DNA of 64,000 nt from CBDCUW01 sp963734865 (GTDB lineage: Bacteria > Planctomycetota > Planctomycetia > Pirellulales > Pirellulaceae). The stretch is from positions 558,001 to 622,000 of the forward strand of contig CAVTIV010000005.1 of NCBI GenBank assembly GCA_963734865.1, written 5' to 3'. Of this stretch, positions 1-8,500 are shown one piece after another. Position 1 is the stretch's first letter, and each line of letters starts with the position of its first letter. The translations under genes were made by a program, and so were the position numbers. Under the pieces are notes generated by a model. It saw only the letters and a list, made by a program, of their open reading frames with translations, was not told where the DNA came from and did not search any database.

Positions 1-2
1 AT

Positions 3-2162
3 CGCGGTCCGCAATCGGCGGTCCTGCACGTGCTGCCGCAGTTGTTTTTTCGCAACACGTGGACATGGCATTGTACCGACGAGGGTTGCACGACACGGCC
101 ATCGATGCGGTTGGTCGGCAACGTGGTTCAGACGTTCCATGAATCGCTCGACCGATTCTGGTTTGTTTGTGATGGGATGAAGTCGCCGGACGATTGGACC
201 TGGCTGTTTACCGACAACGAAACCAATGCTCAGCGTCATCCTGGTTTGCCCTGCGAGTCTGAGTACTACAAAGACGCGTTCAACAATTTTGTCGTGTTGG
301 GGGACACTCATTCGGTCAATCCGCTGGAACGTGGAACCAAGTGCGGTTCTTACGGTTTGCTGATGATTTCGCCCGGCCAGACGCAGGTGATTCGCTTGCG
401 ATTGGCCCACGTCGCTGAGCCGATCATCGCCGAGGCGTGTCAAGGAAAACCCGAACGATTTCACGAAGTCGCTTTTGATAAGTCATTCGACGAATGCCTG
501 GAAGCGCGAAAGCACGAGGCAGATGAGTTCTACTCGTCGAGGATCCCCGAGGCGCTTGACGCTGATCGTAAAGCGATCATGCGACAGGCCTACGCGGGGT
601 TGCTGTGGACGAAGCAGTTTTATCATTACTCCGTTGCCACCTGGCTCGACGGTGATCCCAGTGGTGTCCAGGGCAGTCCGGTACGTAAAGAGGGGCGCAA
701 CAGCGACTGGCGTCACCTGTTCAATCGCGACGTCATCTCGATGCCTGACAAGTGGGAGTATCCCTGGTACGCCGCCTGGGACTTGGCGTTTCACATGGTC
801 CCGATGGCGAGCTTGGATACACATTTCGCCAAGGAGCAAATGTTGCTGTTCCTGCGCGAATGGTACATGCATCCCAGTGGCCAGATCCCGGCCTACGAAT
901 GGCAACTCGGCGACGTCAATCCGCCCGTTCACGCCTGGGGCGTGTGGCAAGTCTACAAGGCGACCGGTCCGCCGCAGCGGCGAGACAAAGAGTTTCTGGC
1001 CCGCGCGTTTCAGAAGCTGCTGATCAATTTCACCTGGTGGGTCAATCGTAAAGACCCGCGGGGCAAGAATATCTTTGCCGGCGGTTTTCTTGGGCTCGAT
1101 AACATCGGAGTCTTTGATCGCAGCAAGCCACTGCCCTTGGGGCACCTGGAACAGGCCGATGGTACCTCTTGGATGGCATTCTATTGTGGCACGATGCTGC
1201 GGATGGCGATCGAGTTGGCCGAGGATCACCAGGCCTATGGGGACATGGCAAGCAAATTCTTTGAACACTATGTCACCATCGCCGAAGCGATGAACTCGAT
1301 GGATGGTTCAGGGTTGTGGGATGAGACCGACGGTTTTTACTACGACCACCTGTGGGTCCATGGCAAATCGATACCGATTCGAGTTCGGTCGCTGGTTGGG
1401 CTGTTGCCGCTGATGACCGGGGTGATCTTGGAAGAACAGATCATCGACAAATTGCCGGGATTCAAACGCCGCATGCAATGGTTTTTGGACAACCGCGATA
1501 GCTTGGGGCGTCACATGACCTACATGGAACGGAAGGATCCCGGTTCCGGTTCGCCCTGCCGCCGGTTGCTCGCGATTCCATCGGAAGAACGTTTTCGAAA
1601 ATTGATTTCCGTGATGCTGGATGAAGCCGAATTCTTGTCGCCGTTTGGGATCCGCAGCATGTCGGCGATCCACCGGGATGAACCCTGTGAATTCGATTTC
1701 GGTGGACAGCATCACGAAGTCCACTACGTGCCTGGCGAGAGTGAAAGCGGCATGTTTGGCGGTAACAGCAATTGGCGGGGACCGATCTGGTTCCCGACCA
1801 ACTTTTTGCTCATCCAATCGCTCAAACGATACCACGTTTTCTATGGCGACGACTTTCGTGTGGAGTGCCCAACCGGTAGCGGCAACAGCATGACGCTGAT
1901 GGAAGTTGCCCTCGAGTTGGAGCGACGAATGATCTCGCTATTCGAGCTGGACAAGGATGGAGCCCGACCGTCGCATGGCGACGATCGTCGTTATCAGGAC
2001 GATCCAGCTTGGAAGGATCTGATCTTGTTCTACGAATACTTCAACGCCGATGACGGCAAGGGTCTCGGTGCCAGCCATCAAACGGGCTGGACCGCTCTGG
2101 TCGCGACGATGTTGCGAAGTCAAGCCACTGCCAGCAAGTGGTTACCGGTCGCCGCACGCTGA
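3..2162 (+). CDS. GH63-like glucosidase (MGH1-type), 5' partial
   Basis: The reading frame is open to the left edge of the window, so the N-terminus is missing and about 720 residues remain. The protein resembles bacterial GH63/MGH1-like alpha-glucosidases with an (alpha/alpha)6 barrel. Signs of this are the start 'LHVLPQLFFRNTW', the 'PWYAAWDLAFH' block, 'GQIPAYEW' followed by 'DVNPPVHAW', 'LGLDNIGVFDRS', and the C-terminal 'SNWRGPIWFPTN' segment. The family hydrolyses alpha-glucosidic bonds in oligosaccharides or glucosylglycerate-type solutes; the exact substrate cannot be read here. The catalytic acids cannot be assigned without an alignment. Its operon partners lie outside the window, and the next gene is on the opposite strand. 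Confidence 0.85.
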   Translation, partial: RGPQSAVLHVLPQLFFRNTWTWHCTDEGCTTRPSMRLVGNVVQTFHESLDRFWFVCDGMKSPDDWTWLFTDNETNAQRHPGLPCESEYYKDAFNNFVVLGDTHSVNPLERGTKCGSYGLLMISPGQTQVIRLRLAHVAEPIIAEACQGKPERFHEVAFDKSFDECLEARKHEADEFYSSRIPEALDADRKAIMRQAYAGLLWTKQFYHYSVATWLDGDPSGVQGSPVRKEGRNSDWRHLFNRDVISMPDKWEYPWYAAWDLAFHMVPMASLDTHFAKEQMLLFLREWYMHPSGQIPAYEWQLGDVNPPVHAWGVWQVYKATGPPQRRDKEFLARAFQKLLINFTWWVNRKDPRGKNIFAGGFLGLDNIGVFDRSKPLPLGHLEQADGTSWMAFYCGTMLRMAIELAEDHQAYGDMASKFFEHYVTIAEAMNSMDGSGLWDETDGFYYDHLWVHGKSIPIRVRSLVGLLPLMTGVILEEQIIDKLPGFKRRMQWFLDNRDSLGRHMTYMERKDPGSGSPCRRLLAIPSEERFRKLISVMLDEAEFLSPFGIRSMSAIHRDEPCEFDFGGQHHEVHYVPGESESGMFGGNSNWRGPIWFPTNFLLIQSLKRYHVFYGDDFRVECPTGSGNSMTLMEVALELERRMISLFELDKDGARPSHGDDRRYQDDPAWKDLILFYEYFNADDGKGLGASHQTGWTALVATMLRSQATASKWLPVAAR

Positions 2163-2172
2163 CACGCTGCGA

Positions 2173-2319
2173 TCAAGAATCATTGTCCTCGGATTCCCAA
2201 TTGCGGAAAAACGGCGGCGAATCGAAGTCTTCGTCGATCAGCGGCGCTTTGGAAATCAACACCGTCACTGCGACGGCGCCGCACCCGAGGATCACCAGGA
2301 CTGCAAGCAGGATGCACAT
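2173..2319 (-). CDS. small single-pass membrane protein (48 aa)
   Basis: A 48-codon frame tail-to-tail with the GH63 gene, 10 bp from its stop codon. The N-terminus is one uninterrupted hydrophobic segment (residues 2-23, beginning MCILLAVLVILGCGAVAV). It is followed by a very acidic tail with eleven Asp/Glu in the last 20 residues. A hydrophobic anchor plus acidic tail is typical of real small membrane proteins and is unlikely to arise by chance in a shadow frame. An in-frame stop lies only three codons upstream, so the ATG is the only start. No clear Shine-Dalgarno is visible and no family is recognised. Confidence 0.5.
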   Translation of the reverse strand: MCILLAVLVILGCGAVAVTVLISKAPLIDEDFDSPPFFRNWESEDNDS

Positions 2320-2350
2320 TGGGAAACTTCATTCAGCAACTCGTCAAGCT

Positions 2351-2382
2351 CTGCTTCGTATCCCCTCTGCTTCGTATCCCCT
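2351..2382. repeat. 16-bp tandem duplication
   Basis: Two exact copies of CTGCTTCGTATCCCCT lie head to tail in the non-coding stretch between the small membrane protein and the YjbQ gene. No coding role is seen. It is one of several short tandem duplications in this window. Confidence 0.85.
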
Positions 2383-2527
2383 CGGTGTGCCCGGTTCGCC
2401 CTTTTCATGCGTTGGGCGGTTTCGGTGAGACGTCGCCGCTGCACCGTCGTGAGTCTGAGAACCTCATCCTAAGCTTACCCCATAAACGTCGTTTCGGACG
2501 GCACTTTCTGGTGCCTTCGGATCGGCG

Positions 2528-2956
2528 TTAGTGGTCGCGGCTCTCGCCCATTACCGTGATCACCACGTTGCGACCACCAGCCCGATTGCGATGCTCGCAC
2601 AGGTAGATCCCCTGCCAGGTCCCCAATTGCAGTCGTCCCTCGCCAATCGGGATCATCACACTGGCACCCATCATTGACGCCTTCACATGTGCAGGCATGT
2701 CGTCAGGGCCTTCGATCGTGTGAACATAGCGAAGCGATTCTGGAACGGCATGATTCATCGCCGTCTCAAAGTCAACCCGAACGTCGGGATCGGCATTTTC
2801 GTTGATCGTTAGCGACGCGCTGGTGTGTTGGATGAACACTTGCATCCAACCGACCCGGATCGAGTCCAATTCGGGCACCGATGCGACAATCGAATCGGTC
2901 ACCAAATGAAAGCCTCGGCGGGCAGGGGGGAGCCTAACAGTCCGCTGGATCCACAT
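2528..2956 (-). CDS. YjbQ/UPF0047 family protein
   Basis: The 142-aa product matches the YjbQ (UPF0047) family in length and motifs: 'FIQHTSASLTINENADPDVRVDFE' region, 'IEGPDDMPAHVKASMMG', 'IPIGEGRLQLGTWQGIYLCEHRN', and the C-terminal 'VVITVMGE'. The conserved His/Asp/His residues of the small beta-barrel fold are visible. Family members are cytoplasmic trimers, and a weak thiamin-phosphate-synthase-like activity has been reported for some; the physiological role is unclear. The ATG at 2956 is chosen because it gives the family's usual length. The open frame continues further upstream, but that part reads as low-complexity non-family sequence. Confidence 0.9.
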   Translation of the reverse strand: MWIQRTVRLPPARRGFHLVTDSIVASVPELDSIRVGWMQVFIQHTSASLTINENADPDVRVDFETAMNHAVPESLRYVHTIEGPDDMPAHVKASMMGASVMIPIGEGRLQLGTWQGIYLCEHRNRAGGRNVVITVMGESRDH

Positions 2957-3295
2957 CAATTCGACCCGATGAAGTCTGGAAATGTCGAGAGCTGAAAAAA
3001 AAATTTGCCGGCACCAGAGTAGCGAATGATGGACACCGGCGGAGCCAGCGAGAGCCACGGTTGCAAATCGGGAGGATGGCCAGCACGATCGTCGAGTCTC
3101 TGCGGCATGTATCGCATCTCTCCCGTCGAGTTCAGGCAATGTTGGCTATTCCCCCCTTGACGATCGGCGATTTTGCTGGTTCGTGTTTCACGACTTCTCC
3201 AATACGGTTTCCACGACGCTCGGCGGAGGCCGCGTTCTGCCGGCCGCTGGTCGGGCCTGAGGCCTCGCTGGAACGCGTTTGCGAAGACAAATTTC
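2957..3295. other. divergent intergenic region, left part
   Basis: Non-coding stretch between the YjbQ gene and the rightward small gene. It contains an A-rich run near 2995-3004. No gene, repeat or convincing RNA was found here; the short frames in it have no recognisable motif. Confidence 0.5.
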
Positions 3296-3323
3296 TTGAC
3301 TCCCCTCGAGAAACGTTAATAAT
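3296..3323 (+). promoter_or_regulatory. sigma-70-like promoter
   Basis: TTGACT at 3296-3301, a 16-bp spacer, and AATAAT at 3318-3323 (inside TTAATAAT). It lies about 108 bp upstream of the 74-aa gene at 3431 in the right orientation. This is the only AT-rich block in an otherwise GC-rich intergenic region. Pattern match only. Confidence 0.45.
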
Positions 3324-3430
3324 CACCTCGTGACGGGAGCCGTGGAACGATGGATGGTACCACCAGTGGCAATCTCTTTGCGGCATGCTGATTGGATCAG
3401 TTTGCCAGCGTGCATCGGAAACTAGATTTT

Positions 3431-3655
3431 ATGAGTCAATGCAAGAACGTCTTCGAAGCTATCTTGCGCTACGGACATGATGAGGACTTCGTCCCCCAGC
3501 AGGACGAGAAATTCGTCGCGACGGACGCCCCCGCAGGCAGTTCGGACAAAATTGAAGTTCTGCGTCGTCGGGTAGAGCTGGGGCAGCCCCTCTGGCACAA
3601 CACCGATCGGGTCGATTACAGCGGTTTGACCGGCGCGATCCGCCCACGGGAGTAG
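3431..3655 (+). CDS. conserved small planctomycete-type protein (74 aa)
   Basis: A 74-aa cytoplasmic protein of unknown function. The region 'KIEVLRRRVELGQPLWH' followed by 'DRVDYSGLTGAIRPRE' looks like a family of short planctomycete proteins in which a 'KIExLxxRxxxGxPLxHxxD' segment recurs; this is recognition from memory, not a search result. It has no signal peptide or membrane segment. The ATG at 3431 is preferred to an in-frame ATG 13 codons earlier (at 3392), because the conserved-looking sequence begins after it. It is monocistronic, with a promoter-like element upstream and a strong intrinsic terminator 80 bp downstream. Confidence 0.65.
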   Translation: MSQCKNVFEAILRYGHDEDFVPQQDEKFVATDAPAGSSDKIEVLRRRVELGQPLWHNTDRVDYSGLTGAIRPRE

Positions 3656-3737
3656 TCTTCCCCGCGTGTCATGAGCTTGCAGTGGCGACGTCCTTGAGAA
3701 CGGATCCTGCCCGACCGAGCCTCTGAAAACCTTCATC

Positions 3738-3770
3738 CGCCCCGCAGACACGAGTCTGCGGGGCGTTTTT
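3738..3770 (+). terminator. intrinsic terminator
   Basis: A perfect 12-bp stem (CGCCCCGCAGAC / GTCTGCGGGGCG) with an ACGA tetraloop, followed directly by TTTTT at 3766-3770. It should end transcripts of the 74-aa gene and insulate the reverse transcriptase locus from upstream read-through. Confidence 0.9.
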
Positions 3771-4122
3771 CATTGCAGCTCGCCGGTTTGAACCGTGGCC
3801 CGCACCCGGCCGTCGTGGGACAGCGCGAAGCCTCGCGATCCGATTGACCGCTGACGTCGGATGTCTCATCATCGAAACCGGACGTCGGAGCCAGGTGGCG
3901 GACCAAGTGAGCTGAGGCTGAGGAAATCCTGAGATTTTCTTCTCACCACAGCTACCGCGAGGCTACCTCGCGGTTGGATTCTTGACCAGGCAATTGACCA
4001 CGCGAGCGATGCAGCGTCTGCCGACGCTGTGAAGCTCGCGCGGGACGCGGACCGGTTGGAGTCGTTTGGCCCGGCGTCCTTCATCCTCCCTTTGTCGCGA
4101 TCCGATTTTCAGCAGGCCCTTG
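3771..4122 (+). ncRNA. candidate structured leader RNA of the RT locus (retron msr/msd-like)
   Basis: A 350-bp stretch without a credible gene lies between a terminator and the RT start. It holds several hairpins: 3907-3946 (outer GTGAG/CTCAC, inner 9 bp with one bulge and a CTGA loop), 3954-3974 (perfect 9-bp stem ACCGCGAGG/CCTCGCGGT) and 4012-4029 (perfect 7-bp stem CAGCGTC/GACGCTG). The 13-mer TCGCGATCCGATT occurs at both ends (3833-3845 and 4095-4107). In retrons, the msr-msd template lies directly upstream of an RT of this type. The position fits, but no a1/a2 pairing or branching G could be fixed by eye. Confidence 0.35.
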
Positions 4123-5430
4123 ATGTCCGCGAAAGGAACGACTGCGGGCACGACGGAAGTCAGCCGAGCTCAGTTTCTGTCCTTGCTTGTGCGACGACTC
4201 GGGTATCGCTGGCTTGGCGATCCCAGCATCGTGAGCGAGGCGATCTCGGACCTGTTCGATCGCAAACACGTACAGCGAGAGCAGTTGGTTTCGGATTTGG
4301 TCGTCCAACATCGAACAATCGGACCGATCTCGTCGGACAACCTGTTGCCGTGGTTGCGCCGGCACCGCGTGATCCGGAGGCTGTTCAAAGATCGAGCCAC
4401 GATTGCGTTGCCTGTGAAGATCGCACGCGAACGCAACATCGCCTGCGACTGGTCCGTTCCGGCGATTTCCAACGAACAGGAGTTGGCCGATTGGCTGTCA
4501 CTATCATCGCCAGCGATTCTCGATTGGTTGACGTTGCCGCATCACAGACGTTCAACCGACGTCGAACACTACATCCGACAATCCCGTCGCAAACGCGACG
4601 GCACGTTGCGATGGATCGAAGCGCCGCGACCGGTATTGAAACGAGTGCAACGCAGACTTCAGTCGGATTTGATTGATCGAATCCCGCTTCATGAGGCCGC
4701 ACACGGATTTCGCCGCGGGCGTAGCATTGCGACATCCGCTGGTCCCCATGTCGGCAAACGTGTGTTATTACGAATGGACTTGCAAAACTTTTTCGCGTCG
4801 ATTCGTACCTGGCGTGTTCGCAGCCTGATGATCGTTGCCGGCTATTCGCGGCCGGTCGCCACGACCATTGCGCAGCTTTGTACTGCTCCACCGGTGAACG
4901 GATTCGACGACGACGCCGTCTTGCGGCGCTCGCGGTTGCCACAGGGCGCACCGACTTCTCCGGGGCTGGCAAATGTCGCGGCATTCCGGCTCGATCGTCG
5001 TTTGTCGGGACTCAGCGACGCGCTGGACGTCTGCTACACTCGCTATGCTGACGATCTGATCTTTAGCGGTGATGAATCGTTCGCCCAGCGAACAAAACGA
5101 TTTGAAACCTCGGCGGCTGCGATCGCGATGGATGAAGGGTTTCGCGTAAATTTTCGCAAGACCAGAACCATGCGTTGTGGTAATCGACAGCAGGTCCTTG
5201 GTTTGATCGTCAATGACCATCTCAGTACACCAAGGGGTGAGTATGAGATTCTCAAGGCGATCCTGACAAACTCCATTCGATACGGTCCGGAATCGCAGAA
5301 CCGGGACGAACACCCGAAGTTTCGCGAGTCGCTACGAGGTCGCATCGCACATATCGCCGGCGTTCACGCCGGGCGTGGGGTGAGACTATTGAGGCTGTTT
5401 GGCCAGATCGATTGGAGTGCAGAACGCTAG
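4123..5430 (+). CDS. retron-type reverse transcriptase
   Basis: A 435-aa RNA-directed DNA polymerase. The RT core spans about residues 145-375. It has the entry block 'KRDGTLRWIEAPRP' (158-170), 'AHGFRRGRSIAT', motif A 'RMDLQNFF' (Asp219), 'LPQGAPTSPGLAN' (272-284), the catalytic 'RYADDL' (Asp310, Asp311), and 'QVLGLIVND' (357-365). An N-terminal region of about 145 aa precedes the core, as in the larger myxobacterial retron RTs. The retron hallmarks NAxxH and VTG appear here as SAGPH (205-209) and VLG. No maturase or integrase domain is visible. The ATG at 4123 is used; a TTG at 4066 is possible. The neighbours show no toxin or effector, so the RT is an orphan unless its partner is the leader RNA alone. 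Confidence 0.88.
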   Translation: MSAKGTTAGTTEVSRAQFLSLLVRRLGYRWLGDPSIVSEAISDLFDRKHVQREQLVSDLVVQHRTIGPISSDNLLPWLRRHRVIRRLFKDRATIALPVKIARERNIACDWSVPAISNEQELADWLSLSSPAILDWLTLPHHRRSTDVEHYIRQSRRKRDGTLRWIEAPRPVLKRVQRRLQSDLIDRIPLHEAAHGFRRGRSIATSAGPHVGKRVLLRMDLQNFFASIRTWRVRSLMIVAGYSRPVATTIAQLCTAPPVNGFDDDAVLRRSRLPQGAPTSPGLANVAAFRLDRRLSGLSDALDVCYTRYADDLIFSGDESFAQRTKRFETSAAAIAMDEGFRVNFRKTRTMRCGNRQQVLGLIVNDHLSTPRGEYEILKAILTNSIRYGPESQNRDEHPKFRESLRGRIAHIAGVHAGRGVRLLRLFGQIDWSAER

Positions 5431-5542
5431 CCGGTCTGCTTGAGGTACAATGCTTGCCGCCGCCAGAGAATCCAAATCGTTCCGTTGACATTTCACTCGA
5501 CCGCAGTCTGAACGGCGCTCGCTCAACGTTGAGAAGACAGCA

Positions 5543-8500
5543 ATGATCCGAACCTCCCACACCGTTCGTCCCTTCCGCCCGTTGTTCCACGCATCATTCG
5601 TCCTGTTGATGTTGACGGGCGTTGCACCCGCACAGCAAATCAATGTTCAGGACGCGAGGAACCGCGAGACCGGCAAGGAAGATCCGGTAAGAGATCCTGA
5701 GTTACAGCAGTACGGCATCTACGCGGCCACCGCTCCGCGACCCGATTTGACCGAACCGATGACGACGCAGTTGCCGCTGCAGATACCTGCCGGGGCACAT
5801 ATCGCTTTTGTCGGCAACATGCTGCTGGAGCGAGCCCAGTATTTTGGTCACTTGGAAGCGCTGCTGCACCAACGTTACCCCAAACATGAGTTGGTGGTTC
5901 GCAACTTGGCCTGGCCGGCCGATACGGCGGATCTGCAACCGAGGCCGGAAAACTTTGCCGACCTCGAGCAACACCTGCGACACGAGCGAGTCGACATCAT
6001 TCTGGCGGCCTTCGGATTCAATGAATCGTTTGATGGTCTCGAGGGCTTGCCGGATTTCAAAGAAACGCTGGCTCGATATGTGTCGCAGCTGAAAAGAAAA
6101 GCGTTCAATGGACAATCTGCACCCGAGATCGTGCTGCTATCGCCAATCGCAAATGAGAATGTCCAAGGCGTTCCCGCCGCAGACCTCAATAATGTGCGTC
6201 TGCAGATGTATGCCGATGCGATTCGCGACGTCGCGGTAGATCAAGAAGTCGGTTTTGTCGACCTCTTTCGCGAGACCGAGACGGCAATGGCCAGCCCCGG
6301 ATCCGATCTCACGATCAACGGTGTGCATTTGAATGAGGCGGGTTATGAAACGTTTGCCGCGTTGGTGTATCGGCAACTATTTGGCGAAACCGCACCAGCT
6401 GTTCGCGACGATCTTCGTCAGGCGATCATCGACAAGAACCGCCAGTACTTTCGTCGCTATCGACCGTTGAACACGTTTTACTACACCGGTGGCCGCAGCG
6501 AGACATATGGTTATCTCGACTTTTTGCCGGCGATGCGGAACTTCGACGTGATGACGGCCAATCGCCAAAGGTATATCTGGGATCTGGCTCAGGGAAAACC
6601 GGTTCACGAGGTCGACGATACCAACGTACCGGTGATGCCGGAAACGAAGCAAAGTCGTGGCGCCAACCGCTGGATGTCGGCCGCCGATGAATTGAAAGCG
6701 TTCAAGGTCGATCCTCGATTCGAGGTCAGCCTGTTTGCCGGCGAGGAGGAGTTTCCGGACATCGCCGCCCCGATCCAGATGCGTTGGGACAGTCGAGGAC
6801 GTTTGTGGGTCAGTTGTTCGACGACCTATCCACACGTTTATCCGGGAAAAGAGCCCACTGACCGGTTGGTGATTCTGGAGGATACCGACGGTGACGGAAA
6901 GGCGGATAAGTCGTCCGTGTTCGCCGATGATTTGCACATACCGCTATCGTTCGAGTTCGGCGATGGCGGTGTTTACGTATCGGACGAGCCCCATTTGACG
7001 TTCTTGAAAGACACCGACGGCGATGGCAAAGCAGACTTGCGGCGTCAAGTGCTGAGCGGGTTTGGCACCGAGGACTCGCACCATGCGTTGCACGATTTTA
7101 TTTGGTCACCCGACGGCGATCTGATCTTGCGAGAATCCATTTTTCACCATTCGCAAGTGGAAACGGCTTACGGTCCGGTACGTCAACAGAACAGCGGTTG
7201 GTTTCGCTTTGAAACCGGTCCGCAACGGCTGACCAGTTTCGGTACTTACCCCAGCACCAATCCTTGGGGCGTGACATTTGATGATTGGGGACAACATGTC
7301 GCCAGCCATCCGATTTTCGCAGCCGCCTTTCATTCGCTTGATCCGCCCTACCCGACACAGCATCCCAGCCCGGCCGGATTGCGAGCCTATTCGGGAACAT
7401 GCGGACAAGAATTTGTCGACTTTGCGACATTCCCCGAACAACTCCAGGGCGGATACGTCAAGGCTCGATACAAGCCAACCAACCGAATCGAAATTCACCG
7501 TTGGAGCGAGGGTCCGTTCGGGTACGACGAAGAGTACGTCAGCGATTTACTGTTCTCGACGAACTTGAGCTTCATACCGGTGGACATTCGCTTCGGACCT
7601 CGTGGCGCGTTGTACGTTTGCGATTGGTACAACCCCGTGAAAGGTCACGCGCAATACTCGTTGCGTGACGAACGTCGCGATCGACATTCGGGAAGGATTT
7701 GGCGAATCACGGCCAACGGCATCCCGTTACAAGATCCGCCAAAGATTGCCGAAGCCTCGATCGCGGAGTTGCTCGATCAGCTGAAGCGAACGGAATCTCG
7801 TGTCCGATATTGGGTACGGAGGGAATTGCGGGAGCGAAATCCGGTTGCTGTTGAGCAAGCTCTTGAGGGGTGGGCTGCGAAACTTTCGCCCGACGATCCA
7901 CGACTGCGTCATCACCAAATGGAGGCGATTTGGGTCTACCGCGGGATCGACGCGGTCAACACGGAATTGCTCGGTCAATTGCTCGCTTGCGAAGATCATC
8001 ACGCCCGCGCTGCCGCAACCCAACAGCTGCGGTATTGGCACTCCCGGTACCCCGATGCAATCGAATTGCTTCGCCGCGCCGCCAACGACCCGGCCGCGAT
8101 GGTGCGAATGGAAGCGGCAATCGCGGCCAGCTACATCGGTACGAAAGAGGCATTGGAAGCAATGTTGGATGTCATGAATCATCCCCGCGAAGGTCATCTG
8201 GCCTACGCGATCACGTGCGCGCTTGGCTCGCATACGCTGAGGCGTCACTGGGAAGCCGACGACCAGTACAACGTCGCGAAACTGCTTCGTGATGCCAAAC
8301 GGAAAACTCAGCTTCGTGAACCGACGCCCAGCGCCCAGGACGCACAGTTCGATTCACAACCCGATCTGGCGACGATCAAAATCGCTTGCCTGCCCGAAGT
8401 GATGAAATACACGAAAGAACAATTTGCTGTCAAAACGGGCCAGCCGGTCAAGATCGTCTTTACCAACCCGGATGCGACCGATCACAACATGGTGATTGTC

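Noticed and set aside
3431..3655. The 74-aa protein as the retron effector
   Set aside because: It is separated from the leader and RT by a strong intrinsic terminator, has its own promoter-like element, and resembles a small protein family found without RTs.
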